From NCBI GenBank assembly GCA_021154885.1, contig JAJKHS010000032.1, positions 135,635 through 199,634 on the forward strand: 64,000 nt of DNA. Direction: 5' to 3'. Under the pieces are notes generated by a model. It saw nothing but the letters and a program-made list of their open reading frames with translations. It was not told the DNA's origin and did not search any database. This stretch comes from Thermoanaerobaculum sp. (GTDB taxonomy: Bacteria; Acidobacteriota; Thermoanaerobaculia; Multivoradales; UBA5704). A program made the translations under genes and the position numbers. Shown piece after piece: positions 7,353-16,723 of this stretch (positions are counted from its first letter, which is position 1; every line of letters begins with the position of its first letter).

Positions 7353-10082
7353 ATGTTCAGTGATAAACCCTTCTTCGCTTACACATTCTCGCATCCAGAT
7401 TACTATGAGAGCCTGGATCATTACTCCCCGGATCCCGACTTCCGACAACTCGTCGAGGAATTCCTTCCATTGGGTTGGGAGATCAGCGCCCGCGGGTTCT
7501 GGACGCACAGCGCTCCGCAAGACTACCGCTTCCTCCAGCAGGGTTGGAAGATCCACGTCTCCGCGGCTCCGTCCAGCGCCCGGCAGACGATCAAGCGTAC
7601 TATTCCGCTGCTGGTTGAGCGCGGCATCGCCTTCAAGTTCGTCTCCGATGAGGTAATGCTTCGAATCTCTTTATCCAAGGGCTGGTCGCGGTCCGGAGCC
7701 GGCAAGTTTATGACCATCTATCCACGCAGTGACGACGAGTTCATCGCGGTGATCGAGGAGTTACACGCCCGAACCTCCGACCTAGTGGGGCCGTATATCC
7801 TTTCCGACCGGCCCTACAAGGACAGCCGGACCATCTTCTATCGATACGGCGAGCATATATCCCGACGGCGGGTGGAGCGCACGGGATTTCTCACTCCTCT
7901 GATCGAAGGCCCTGACGGCAACTGGCAGCCGGATGAGCGGCAGGGCTACTTCCACCTGCCTTCCTGGGTGCGAGATCCGCTTTCGGAGCGTTCCCCGCTT
8001 TCTCCTCCGGGAGAAGGGGGAGTCCTGCTGCGAGGTCGGTACCAGGTCAAGTCCTCGATCCGCTTTGGCGCTGTCGGTGGAATCTACCGTGCAGTCGACA
8101 CTCAAACCGCTCGCGAGGTGGTGGTGCGCGAAGCACGACCTCTACTCGGGGTAGTCCAGGATGATGTCGGGGGTTTCCTTCTGCTGCAGAAAGAGGCTCG
8201 TATCCTTCAGCGGTTGGCCGCGACCGGGCTGCTACCGCAATTTGTCGACCTGTTCCAAGAGTGGGAGCATCTCTTTCTGGTCCAGGAGCGGATCGTGGCA
8301 GAGTCACTCTGGGGACACGCACTCAACTTCTATTTCGCCCGGCCTGAACAATCGCCGGCAGAGTGCCTTAGGATGTTCCGCGACACAGCCTTGAAGCTTG
8401 TCGCCGCGCTCCGGCAGGTCCATACCCATGGGGTCGTTCTGCGCGACCTGACTCGTAACAACACCCTGGTAATGCCAGATGGGGCAATCCGATTCATAGA
8501 TCTTGAGTTCGCCTACGAGATCGGAGAGGGGGACTCGGTGCTCTGGGTTCAGACGCCGGGCTACGCCTCGCCGGGACAGCTCGTATCCCTGACGCCGACG
8601 TTCCAAGACGACCACTACTCACTAGGGGCCTTACTGCTCGATATCCTGACCTTCAATGCCAGCGGTCTCGACCTCAACCGGGACGGCATCTTAGCCGCCC
8701 TCGACCTGACCCTCCGCGACCTCCGTCTGCCGGGCGAGCTCTCGACTCTAATACGGGGTCTCATCGAACGAGATCCGGAACTGCGCTGGGACCTTGATCA
8801 CTGCGAGGAATTTCTGCGGTCGCTCCCCGAGCCTCGCGACGATCAGCCGCTCTTCCATCACTTCGGCCAAGTCCCGGACACCCTCCGGCCGGAGTCGGAT
8901 CTAAGGCCCCAGGTTAGGGATACGATCGAGGGGCTGGCCAACTTCATCCACGCCAAGACGCGGCTGTCACGTGAGGACGCGCTCTGGCCGAGCTCAGCCG
9001 AAGTTTACTTTACCAATCCGGTCAACCTGCAGTATGGCGCCGCCGGTACTGCGTTCTTTCTCCTGCGAGCGGAAGGGAAGGTGCCGGCGGAAGTGCTCGA
9101 TTGGATCGCACGGCAGGCCGTGTCGCACCTCTGCCCTCCCGGCCTGGCACGCGGGTTGGCCGGGGTCGCACTCCTCCTGCTGGAGAGTGGTCGGCCGGAG
9201 CAGGCGCTTCGGCTCCTCGAGCTCGGAGCCAAGTCTCCCATCCTCCAACAAGATAAGAGTCTATATTTCGGCGCTGCGGGTTGGGGGCTCGCTCAGCTCC
9301 ACTTCTGGCATCGCCTGGGAGAGGCCCGATTCCTCGAGGAGGCCTTCAATTTCGGACGCGAGCTCGCTCGGAGCGCCCACGTGACACCTGAAGGAGTGAC
9401 CTGGGCTGCGCCTGAGCGCTCGCCGCACGGCTTGGTCGAAGGGCCGAGTGGGATTGGCTTGTTCCTCCTGCATCTGGCGGCCACGACGGACAAGCCGGAG
9501 TTCCTCGACTTAGCGCTGGAGGCTCTGCGATTCGACCTCGCGCACCGCCAGACGTTGGGGGCTCATCTTCTCTGGTATCCCGTGACCAATGCGCCGCCCT
9601 CCGAGCCGAAGTCACCCCACCTCTGGTTCGGGACGGCCGGAATCGGTGCCGTGCTGCTCCGAGCCTACGCGTTGACCGGCGATTCCGAGCTCCGCGCCTG
9701 GGCGGAGCGCTGCGCCGCCTCCGTGGCAGAGCGGTACACCAATAAGATCTGGCACGACTTCGGCCTAGCCGGATTTGGCGAGTTGCTTCTCGACTGCTAC
9801 GCATACCTGGGTGATGAGAAGTATCTGAACAGCGCGTTCTATATTGCCGAGGCACTCCTCCAGCACCGGATACCGCGCGACGAGGGCTTCGCCTATGTGG
9901 GCCAGGAACATCATCGGATCTGCTGCGACTTCGGTTGGGGTGCCGCCGGGATCGGAATGTTCTTCGACCGGCTGCTTGACCCGTCGAAACCACGGTTGCT
10001 CATGGTCGACAGCTTGATCAAGGCCCGGGCAGCAGAAAGGTCCCTAACCATTGCGGGCCAGGTTCTGGTCGGCGCGAGGTGA
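7353..10082 (+). CDS. Class III lanthipeptide synthetase LanKC
   Basis: 909 residues in the three-domain order of LanKC. Residues 1-220 are a lyase-type domain. The kinase domain (about 225-500) carries the catalytic-loop motif LRDLTRNNTLV near 363 and IDLEFAYE near 381. The LanC-like cyclase (about 545-909) has the repeated glycine motifs FGTAGIG (~757) and FGWGAAGIG (~860). The Cys and Cys-His zinc ligands of class I/II/IV cyclases are absent at these motifs, which points to class III rather than class IV. By family it phosphorylates precursor Ser/Thr, eliminates phosphate and adds Cys. ATG 7353 follows TGGAGGCTGCGCA. The likely substrate is the 57-aa peptide at 7095-7268. Confidence 0.92.
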   Translation: MFSDKPFFAYTFSHPDYYESLDHYSPDPDFRQLVEEFLPLGWEISARGFWTHSAPQDYRFLQQGWKIHVSAAPSSARQTIKRTIPLLVERGIAFKFVSDEVMLRISLSKGWSRSGAGKFMTIYPRSDDEFIAVIEELHARTSDLVGPYILSDRPYKDSRTIFYRYGEHISRRRVERTGFLTPLIEGPDGNWQPDERQGYFHLPSWVRDPLSERSPLSPPGEGGVLLRGRYQVKSSIRFGAVGGIYRAVDTQTAREVVVREARPLLGVVQDDVGGFLLLQKEARILQRLAATGLLPQFVDLFQEWEHLFLVQERIVAESLWGHALNFYFARPEQSPAECLRMFRDTALKLVAALRQVHTHGVVLRDLTRNNTLVMPDGAIRFIDLEFAYEIGEGDSVLWVQTPGYASPGQLVSLTPTFQDDHYSLGALLLDILTFNASGLDLNRDGILAALDLTLRDLRLPGELSTLIRGLIERDPELRWDLDHCEEFLRSLPEPRDDQPLFHHFGQVPDTLRPESDLRPQVRDTIEGLANFIHAKTRLSREDALWPSSAEVYFTNPVNLQYGAAGTAFFLLRAEGKVPAEVLDWIARQAVSHLCPPGLARGLAGVALLLLESGRPEQALRLLELGAKSPILQQDKSLYFGAAGWGLAQLHFWHRLGEARFLEEAFNFGRELARSAHVTPEGVTWAAPERSPHGLVEGPSGIGLFLLHLAATTDKPEFLDLALEALRFDLAHRQTLGAHLLWYPVTNAPPSEPKSPHLWFGTAGIGAVLLRAYALTGDSELRAWAERCAASVAERYTNKIWHDFGLAGFGELLLDCYAYLGDEKYLNSAFYIAEALLQHRIPRDEGFAYVGQEHHRICCDFGWGAAGIGMFFDRLLDPSKPRLLMVDSLIKARAAERSLTIAGQVLVGAR

Positions 10083-10085
10083 GCT

Positions 10086-11885
10086 ATGAGCAACTCGACG
10101 ACTCAAGTTGTCATTCCCGCCCGACCGGTCACCGGCCGCATCTTTTCGGCACTCGGTCGGATACTGCGGCTCGCCCGGCCGTATCGCTGGCTCCTCGTTT
10201 CGGGTTTCGTGTTGTTTGTGTGCGCGACCCTGGTCTCGCTCAGCCTGCCTCTCGGCGTCCGGTCGCTTCTCGACACGGCGCTGCGTCATCGGGATGCGCG
10301 GTTGCTGCACCAATTAGCATTCTGTCTGGTGGGTCTCTTCCTGTTCCGCTTCGTGGTCTCTTACGCCGGCACTTTCTGCCTGCTCATCGCGGCCGAGCGG
10401 GTCGCCATAGACCTCCGGACCCGACTCTTCGAGCACCTCCAGAACCTGGATGTGCAATTCTTCCGCGACAGCCGGATCGGCGATCTGACGTCCCGTTTGG
10501 GAAACGACGCTGCGGCAGTGCGCGCGGCGGTTAGCGAAAATCTGGTGAGCTCAGTCCTTACCCTTTTCCAGGTCGTTGCCGCCATGGTAGTCATGCTGGT
10601 GCTGAATTGGCGGTTGGCCCTGATCGTGGCCCTCGCCGCGCCAGCGGCGACCTTCATCTCGAAGTTCTACGGCCCTCGGCTGCAACGCATTGCCCGCCAG
10701 GCGATGGATAAGGTTGGACGATCCATGGCTTTCGCCCAGGAGGTCCTGTCCGGTATCCTGGTGGTGAAATCCTTCGACCGAAGCCGCTTCGAGACCAAGC
10801 GTTACACTAGTCTCCTCGCCTCTGTGTTCCAGACGGCGCTTGTCTCCGCAAGACTAAACTCTTTTTTCCGAGCGCTGGTAAACCTTTCCACCTCAAGTGC
10901 CAGCATCGCCCTCTTCTGGTTTGGAGGCCTCGAAGTGCTGGCCGGTCGTCTGACGATGGGCGACTTGGTCGCGTTTCTTTTCTACTCGCAGAGCGTGGCG
11001 CAGGGGATTGCACAACTGGCGCAGCAATACGGAGACCTGAGCAACCTGGCCGGAGCGTCCGAACGGGTGTTCGAAATCCTGGACTTCAAGCCAGCGATTT
11101 GCAGCCGCCCGGATGCCCGGACAGTGGAACGTCCTGTGGGCCGCCTGGAATTCGATCGAGTCAGCTTCGCCTATGCTCCAGACTGCCCGGTCCTCGAGCG
11201 GGTCTCGCTGACCCTCGAGCCGGGCGAGACGGTGGGCATCGTCGGGTTGAGCGGCGCCGGAAAAACCACCCTTCTGCAACTCGTCTGCCGCTTTTACGAT
11301 CCGAGCGCGGGTCGCCTATTGCTCGATGGCAACGATTTTCGTGAATTGGAGCTTGGATGGCTGCGTCGCCAGGTGTCGCTTGTCACCCAGGATACGTTCC
11401 TGTTCGCTGGGACGATCCGGGAGAACATTCGCTATGGTCGCCTCGAAGCGAGCGATGCGGAGATCGAACGGGCCGCCCGGCAGGCGAATGCAGAGGAGTT
11501 CATCCTCCGGCTGCCGGCAGCTTACGAGACTGAAGTCGGCGAGCGCGGCGTCAAGCTGTCGGGAGGCCAGCGCCAGCGTCTCGCCCTCGCCCGCGCCCTG
11601 CTCAAGCAAGCGCCGATTCTGATTCTGGACGAGGCTACGTCGGCGGTGGACACGATTTCTGAGCGGCTGATCCAGGAAGCCCTCGAGCGGCAGAGAGCCG
11701 GCAGGACGACACTCATCGTCGCCCATCGGTTGGCTACGGTCCGGAATGCCGACCGGATTCTCGTCCTCGATAACGGCCGCATCGTCGAGTCGGGTACCCA
11801 CGATGACATGATGGCCCGGAGGGGACGCTATTTCCGGTTGGTTGAAAACCAGGTGGAGCCCATGGTTGCGGCGACAGCCGCGTGA
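10086..11885 (+). CDS. ABC transporter, fused permease and ATPase (lanthipeptide exporter)
   Basis: 599 residues. A six-helix exporter domain (about 25-320) is followed by an ATPase with Walker A GLSGAGKTT (~386), signature LSGGQRQRLALARALL, Walker B ILILDEATSAVD and the H-loop VAHRLATV. No N-terminal C39 peptidase domain is present, so it should export without cutting a double-glycine leader. The start lies 3 nt after the LanKC stop and GCGAGGTGAGCT supplies the ribosome site. Position and architecture suggest a LanT-type homodimeric exporter of the modified peptide. Confidence 0.92.
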   Translation: MSNSTTQVVIPARPVTGRIFSALGRILRLARPYRWLLVSGFVLFVCATLVSLSLPLGVRSLLDTALRHRDARLLHQLAFCLVGLFLFRFVVSYAGTFCLLIAAERVAIDLRTRLFEHLQNLDVQFFRDSRIGDLTSRLGNDAAAVRAAVSENLVSSVLTLFQVVAAMVVMLVLNWRLALIVALAAPAATFISKFYGPRLQRIARQAMDKVGRSMAFAQEVLSGILVVKSFDRSRFETKRYTSLLASVFQTALVSARLNSFFRALVNLSTSSASIALFWFGGLEVLAGRLTMGDLVAFLFYSQSVAQGIAQLAQQYGDLSNLAGASERVFEILDFKPAICSRPDARTVERPVGRLEFDRVSFAYAPDCPVLERVSLTLEPGETVGIVGLSGAGKTTLLQLVCRFYDPSAGRLLLDGNDFRELELGWLRRQVSLVTQDTFLFAGTIRENIRYGRLEASDAEIERAARQANAEEFILRLPAAYETEVGERGVKLSGGQRQRLALARALLKQAPILILDEATSAVDTISERLIQEALERQRAGRTTLIVAHRLATVRNADRILVLDNGRIVESGTHDDMMARRGRYFRLVENQVEPMVAATAA

Positions 11886-14311
11886 GGCCGATCATGATCC
11901 GACAGGTGATGGCGTTGCTGCGTTCGTTCGTCCGGCGCCCGAGCTTCCTGGCAGCCACGGTTCTGCCCTTGGCGTGTGGTCTCGGTGCAGCCGTTGCGGT
12001 CTTCAGCTTGGTTCAGCATCTTCTGATGGGACCGCTCGGCCTTCCCGAGGCAGACCGGGTTCTGGCGGTGTCACAAAACCTGCCCGAATTGGGAGGCGCG
12101 GCTCCGATGTCTGCGGCCAGTATTCTAGCCATCGCCGAGCACCAAAGCTCATTTCAGAGCCTTGCGTCACTGCAGGTGACCGACCGTACCCTCACCGAGC
12201 GGGGTGAGCCGGTGCGAGTCAAGGTCGCCAGCGTCACGCCGTCCTTCTTCGTTCTGGGCGCTACGAGGCCGGCTCTGGGCAGGCTCTTCAACGCCGACGA
12301 TGGCCTCTTGACTTCCGCCCAGACCATGATCTTCGGCAACGGGTCCGTGGCTATCCTGACCGACTCGTTGTGGAAGTCCCGTTTCGGGGCGGACCCCACG
12401 GTAGTTGGCAAAAGCCTCGTGCTCGACGGGCGGTGGTACCAAATCGTCGGGGTGATGCCTCCCGAGTTCCAATACCCCCTCGCGGCGCAACTCTGGATTC
12501 CCCTGGGCTTCGGAGGGATTGCGCCGCAGGACTTCGGCGGCTTCTATTTTCAGACCATCGCCCGGCTCAAACCCGGAGCTGGAGTGGATAAAGCGAGCAG
12601 CGACCTTGCGCGCATCGCTGCGGTTCTGCGGCCTGCGGCTCCTAAAATCACCCGCGGTCTCACCTTTGAAGTGGAGAGCCTCCGGGAACGCCTGGTCGGA
12701 GACCGCCGGACGTCCATGCTCCTGCTCTTTGGCCTGACCCTGGTGATCGTGCTTGGAGTCAGCGCCAATACGGCTCAAATCCTACTGGCGCGAATCTTGG
12801 CGCGGCAACGGGATCTCGCTCTCCGCCTGGTTCTGGGGGCCTCACAGGGCGAGGTGACCGGGCTGGTGCTGGCCGAAGGTCTGGTGCTGGCGCTCCTGGG
12901 CTGGGGCCTCGGGGTTGCGCTCGCGTGGCTGACCCTGAGCTTCTTCGGCCGTGTTTTGCCGCAGCACCCGCTCGGCCTGTTGAGTCTTGGCCTGAACGGT
13001 CCAGTCGTTGCCTTTTCTCTCGGCATCGCGCTGGCGAGCGGCTTAATTCTCGGGTTCGTTCCGGCTCTCGCCATGCGCAGGAGAAGCCTGTTGACTCATC
13101 TCAGGGAAGGAGCCATACAGTCTTCGCCCGGGCCTCGTCAGCGTCGCCTCCATAGGCTGCTGCTGGTAACTCAGCTCGGCCTGGCTCTGGTCTTGATCGC
13201 GAGTGGCACTCTTCTGTATGCCAGCTTCGCACGGTTACAGTCGGTGCATCTGGGATTTAATCCCGCGAGTCTCGCGACCATCGATCTGAAGCTCCCCAAC
13301 GAGAGCTATGACCCCGCTCGCCTGCGCAGCTTCACCTCCCAGGCAGTGGAAGCGCTGCGCGGCATTCCAGGCGTCTCGGCTGCGGCTGCGGGGCTGCGCT
13401 TGCCGGTTCTTGACCCTGGGGGAGGGATCTGGTTCTCTCTGCCGGAGCACCACGAGTTGGCCACGAAAAACCAGGTGGCCGCAACCTTCAATACCGTGAC
13501 CCCCGGCTTCTTTTCTACTTTGCGAATCCCTCTCCTCGCGGGGCGCGATTTCGCCGCCCAGGACCGGACGGGCGGTGAGCCTGTGGCGATCATCGATCAA
13601 GTGCTGGCCCGGCAGTTCTTCGGTAGCGAAAATCCCATCGGCCGGCCCTTGGTGTTGACGCCGTGGCCCGATGTCCGGCGGCGTATCATTGGCGTCGTTG
13701 GAGCCGTAAAGTTCGGTGGCCTCAAGGGAGAGCCGGTGCCGACCGTCTACGTGCCGGAAGACCAGGTACCCTTGGGACAAGTTCGTCTGGTGGTGCGGTC
13801 GCAGGGTCCGCTGGCGGCGGCTCTGGACGCTGCCCGTAAACGCATCTGGGGAATCGATCCCCACCTGGCCTTTGACGCCTTCGGCACCTATGAAGACCGG
13901 ATCGAGGTCCTGTCAACTCCGGACCGATGGGCTCTTCGGCTCGTGCTCGCCCTGGGCCTTCTCGGTCTTGTGCTCTCGGGAAGCTGCATTTACGCCATGA
14001 CCACGCAACTGGTCAGTCAACGCTTTCGTGAGCTGGGGATACGCCTGGCTCTAGGAAGCCCACCGTCCCGCGTGGTTCGTCAGGTAATATCCGAACGCCT
14101 TCCGGACGTGGTGGCCGGTTTGATTCTCGGGCTGGGGGGAGTGTGGATGATCGGGCGTTGGGCGGGGTCGTCGGTGCTCTTCGAAGTGAGTGCCCAGGAT
14201 CCCTTGCTGCTCGGGGTTAGCGTTGTCATCCTTGCGGGGGCGGCACTCCTCGCGCTTCTCCTGCCGGCGTGGCGAGCAGCACGCATCGATCCTATGACTA
14301 TATTGCGTTGA
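11882..14311 (+). CDS. ADOP-family MacB/FtsX-type ABC permease
   Basis: 809 residues. It starts with GTG overlapping the exporter stop (GTGA); an ATG at 11894 is the alternative. Layout: one N-terminal helix, a long MacB-type periplasmic domain (PSFFVLGATRPALGRLFNADD), an FtsX helix bundle at about 280-400, a second helix plus periplasmic domain (TPGFFSTLRIPLLAGRDF), and a second FtsX bundle at about 690-805. This doubled layout is the ADOP group common in Acidobacteriota. No ATPase partner is encoded next to it. In this operon it may contribute to immunity or export (inference). Confidence 0.88.
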   Translation: MRPIMIRQVMALLRSFVRRPSFLAATVLPLACGLGAAVAVFSLVQHLLMGPLGLPEADRVLAVSQNLPELGGAAPMSAASILAIAEHQSSFQSLASLQVTDRTLTERGEPVRVKVASVTPSFFVLGATRPALGRLFNADDGLLTSAQTMIFGNGSVAILTDSLWKSRFGADPTVVGKSLVLDGRWYQIVGVMPPEFQYPLAAQLWIPLGFGGIAPQDFGGFYFQTIARLKPGAGVDKASSDLARIAAVLRPAAPKITRGLTFEVESLRERLVGDRRTSMLLLFGLTLVIVLGVSANTAQILLARILARQRDLALRLVLGASQGEVTGLVLAEGLVLALLGWGLGVALAWLTLSFFGRVLPQHPLGLLSLGLNGPVVAFSLGIALASGLILGFVPALAMRRRSLLTHLREGAIQSSPGPRQRRLHRLLLVTQLGLALVLIASGTLLYASFARLQSVHLGFNPASLATIDLKLPNESYDPARLRSFTSQAVEALRGIPGVSAAAAGLRLPVLDPGGGIWFSLPEHHELATKNQVAATFNTVTPGFFSTLRIPLLAGRDFAAQDRTGGEPVAIIDQVLARQFFGSENPIGRPLVLTPWPDVRRRIIGVVGAVKFGGLKGEPVPTVYVPEDQVPLGQVRLVVRSQGPLAAALDAARKRIWGIDPHLAFDAFGTYEDRIEVLSTPDRWALRLVLALGLLGLVLSGSCIYAMTTQLVSQRFRELGIRLALGSPPSRVVRQVISERLPDVVAGLILGLGGVWMIGRWAGSSVLFEVSAQDPLLLGVSVVILAGAALLALLLPAWRAARIDPMTILR

Positions 14312-15689
14312 GGTTTCGAGACGGGCCGGCAGTCTTGGCCATCCGCTCCGCGATCCGCAACGCCATCTCCAGCGCCTGCTCGTAGTTGAGCCGCGGATCG
14401 ACCTGCGAGCGGTAGGCGCGCCGCAGGTCGTCTTCGCGGATGCCGCGGGCGCCGCCGATGCACTCGGTGACGTCGTCGCCGGTGAGCTCGAAGTGGACGC
14501 CGCCCAGTTGGCCGCCGGCCTGCTCGTGCAGGTCGAAAGCCGCCTCGAGCTCGGTGAGGATGTTCTCGAAGCGCCGCGTCTTGTAGCCGTTTGAAAGGGT
14601 TTCGGTGTTGCCGTGCATGGGGTCGCAGACCCACAGCACCGTCCGCCCCGCCCGCCGCACGGCGTCGAGCAGGGGCGGCAGCTTGTCCGCGATCCTGGCG
14701 TGGCCGAAGCGGTGGATGAAGGTCAGGCGACCGGGCTCCTGTTGAGGATCGAGGACGTCCGCCAGCTCCAGCAACCCGTCGGGCGTCATCGCCGGCCCCA
14801 CCTTGACGGCGACCGGATTGGCGATGCCGCGGAAATACTCGACGTGGGCGCCGCCCACCTGCGCCGTGCGCATCCCCAGCCAGGGGAAGTGGGTGGAAAG
14901 GTTGTACCAGCCCGCCCGGCGCGGCACCTGCCGGGTCTGCGCCTGCTCGTAGAGGAGCTGCAGCGCCTCGTGGCTAGTGAAGTAGTCCACCCGGTTGATC
15001 TCTCCCGACTGCGGGCCGGCCAGCGACTCCAGGAAGTGGAGCGAGTCGCGGATGGCCGCCACCCGGCGGTGGTATTCGTCGGCGTGGGGCGAGTGCTGCA
15101 CCCAGTCGAGGTCCCAGTACTCCGGGTGGTGGAGGTCGGCGAAGCCGCCGTCGATCAGGGCACGGATGAAGTTGATGGTGAGCGCCGCCCGTTCGTAGCC
15201 GCGGAGCATGAGCCGGGGGTCCGGCGTGCGGTCGGCGGCGGTGAAGGCCATGCGGTTGATCAGGTCGCCGCGGTAGGACGGCAGGGTGACGCCGTCCCGC
15301 GTCTCCAGGTCCTCGCTGCGCGGCTTGGCGTACTGCCCGGCGAAGCGCCCCACCCGGGTGACCCGGCGGCGGGCGCCGTGCACCAGCACCAGGCTCATCT
15401 GGAGCAGGATCTTGAGCTTGCTGGTGATCGCCGGCGAGGTGCACTCCTCGAAGCTCTCGGCGCAGTCGCCCCCCTGGAGAAGGAACCGTTCCCCCCGCGC
15501 CGCCTCGGCGAGCTGGCCCTTGAGCCGCTCGATCTCCCAGGAGGTGACGAGCGGCGGCAGGAGCGACAGCTCGCGCACCGCCTCCTCCACCCGCCTGGCG
15601 TCCGGATAGCTCGGCTGCTGCAGCGCCGGCTTCGTCTGCCAGGAGGTCGGAGACCAGGTAGCGGTGGACCAGTCGGTGGCGAGGGTCAT
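14298..15689 (-). CDS. 3-deoxy-7-phosphoheptulonate (DAHP) synthase, class II
   Basis: 463 residues from ATG 15689 (MTLATDWSTATWSPTSWQ), the usual class II length. Hallmarks are LLQGGDCAESFEE (residues ~63-75), GRFAGQYAKPRS, LPSYRGDLIN, EYFRGIANPVAVKVGP, FIHRFGHARIADKLP and WVCDPMHGNT. It condenses phosphoenolpyruvate with erythrose 4-phosphate, the first step of the shikimate pathway. The 3' end overlaps the convergent ADOP gene by 14 nt. Upstream in-frame codons were dismissed because the family begins close to TWSPTSW. A housekeeping enzyme that marks the end of the peptide locus. Confidence 0.95.
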   Translation of the reverse strand: MTLATDWSTATWSPTSWQTKPALQQPSYPDARRVEEAVRELSLLPPLVTSWEIERLKGQLAEAARGERFLLQGGDCAESFEECTSPAITSKLKILLQMSLVLVHGARRRVTRVGRFAGQYAKPRSEDLETRDGVTLPSYRGDLINRMAFTAADRTPDPRLMLRGYERAALTINFIRALIDGGFADLHHPEYWDLDWVQHSPHADEYHRRVAAIRDSLHFLESLAGPQSGEINRVDYFTSHEALQLLYEQAQTRQVPRRAGWYNLSTHFPWLGMRTAQVGGAHVEYFRGIANPVAVKVGPAMTPDGLLELADVLDPQQEPGRLTFIHRFGHARIADKLPPLLDAVRRAGRTVLWVCDPMHGNTETLSNGYKTRRFENILTELEAAFDLHEQAGGQLGGVHFELTGDDVTECIGGARGIREDDLRRAYRSQVDPRLNYEQALEMALRIAERMAKTAGPSRNLNAI

Positions 15690-15861
15690 GGTAGTCAGCC
15701 ACTGTACACCAGGACCCGGAACATCCAAATGCGGCCTGGTGTGAGGCTCTTCAGAGGGAGTGCGCGGGAGGAACGAATGGGAGACAACAGGTCGGACCCG
15801 CGGAGATGCCATTCCGGCATTCATGGGAGGCGCAGGCCGCCTTCCTGAGGAAAGGAGCCGG

Positions 15862-15877
15862 TGGCATGGACCTTGCG
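15862..15877 (+). promoter_or_regulatory. Sigma-54 (-24/-12) promoter for the secreted peptide gene
   Basis: TGGCATGGACCTTGCG has the invariant GG and GC 10 nt apart and two mismatches to TGGCACG-N4-TTGCW. It ends 60 nt before the ATG at 15937, the same distance as at the ABC operon. Confidence 0.7.
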
Positions 15878-15936
15878 AAAGATAAAAGGTGACCCCTCAA
15901 TGGTGGGGGAAATTAAGAGAAACGAGAGGTACTCAC

Positions 15937-16110
15937 ATGAAGAAACTAACACCGCTTCTCTTCGCTCTGGGGCTTTCCTGCGCGGCCCTCGTGAGCGTTC
16001 CTCGTCCGGTCCACGCCCAGGCCTGCACCCTGCTCTGCATCCAGGGGTATCACTGCTGCGTCCAGGGCAACCACCAGTCGTGCATCCCGGACTCGCAGTC
16101 CTGCCCTTAG
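15937..16110 (+). CDS. Small secreted cysteine-rich peptide (57 aa)
   Basis: Starts MKKLTPLLFALGLSCAALVS and has a classical Sec signal peptide ending VHAQA (cleavage near residue 27). The ~30-residue mature part has six cysteines (ACTLLC, HCC, SC, SCP), suggesting disulfides. ATG 15937 follows ACGAGAGGTACTCAC. It is a single-gene unit: sigma-54 promoter at 15862-15877 and an intrinsic terminator at 16127-16154. No named family recognised. Three other small secreted Cys-rich peptides occur in the window (40.1, 46.5 and 50.2 kb) with different sequences. Confidence 0.75.
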   Translation: MKKLTPLLFALGLSCAALVSVPRPVHAQACTLLCIQGYHCCVQGNHQSCIPDSQSCP

Positions 16111-16126
16111 TCGAACGACCAACCCA

Positions 16127-16154
16127 GGGGCGCCCCGAGTCGGGCGCCCCTTTT
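16127..16154 (+). terminator. Rho-independent terminator
   Basis: GGGGCGCCC (16127-16135), a 6-nt loop, GGGCGCCCC (16142-16150), then TTTT. It lies 16 nt after the stop of the secreted peptide gene. Confidence 0.9.
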
Positions 16155-16333
16155 CCCCCAACTCGCTACTTCTTGACCTCGAACTCCTTGGTGCCGGCCG
16201 AGGTACCCCCTCCCGCCGGCTCCTGGCATGCCAAAACCCCGAACGCGCCTCAGCGTACAATCCCCTGAGGGGTAAACCCTCCGCCGCATCGGGACGGCGT
16301 ATCTTTGGCGTGCTTCGAAAGGATGGCAAAACC

Positions 16334-16687
16334 ATGGAGATGACCTGGATCTGGGTCCTGATCCCCATTGCGGCGATCGTCACCAGGGGCTTCCGCAGTT
16401 GGCTTCGCTTCCAGGCCACGCAGCGCCAGCTCGGCACCTCCACGCACGACTTGGAGCGCGAGGTCGCGGGTCTGCGTCAGGCCAACGAGACCGTCCTCGA
16501 GCGGCTCCAGAACCTGGAGGCCATCGTGGTGAGCCAGACCTGGGACGCCCTCCACGACCGGGGGCTCGCCCCGGCCGAGCGGGAGCTCAAGGTGGCCTCC
16601 GTGGCCCGCCGCGAGCTCAAGGCCCCGGACGCTTCGGCGGCCAACCAGCAGCGGGCCGAGCAACTCGCCCAGCGGCTGCAGGGCTAG
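16334..16687 (+). CDS. Small membrane protein with coiled-coil tail, tandem copy 1
   Basis: 117 residues from ATG 16334 (MEMTWIWVLIPIAAIVTRGF). One N-terminal membrane helix is followed by a charged, heptad-like segment (LEREVAGLRQANETVLERLQNLEAI) and a polar tail ending in RLQG. The layout resembles PspB-like envelope-stress proteins, but homology is not certain. The gene is a tandem duplicate of the one at 16724: the last ~175 nt are almost identical. An ATG at 16310 is possible but the family copy starts at the helix. Confidence 0.75.
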   Translation: MEMTWIWVLIPIAAIVTRGFRSWLRFQATQRQLGTSTHDLEREVAGLRQANETVLERLQNLEAIVVSQTWDALHDRGLAPAERELKVASVARRELKAPDASAANQQRAEQLAQRLQG

Positions 16688-16723
16688 GCTCCGGCGGATC
16701 TCTTTTCAAGAGGAGGGCAGGCG

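Noticed and set aside
7353..10082. Class IV lanthipeptide synthetase (LanL) instead of LanKC
   Set aside because: The cyclase part lacks the Cys and Cys-His zinc ligands expected in LanL, and the precursor carries the class III leader motif.
10086..11885. Peptidase-containing exporter (C39-ABC) that would cut a Gly-Gly leader
   Set aside because: The N-terminus goes directly into the membrane domain; there is no C39 domain or its Cys/His motifs.
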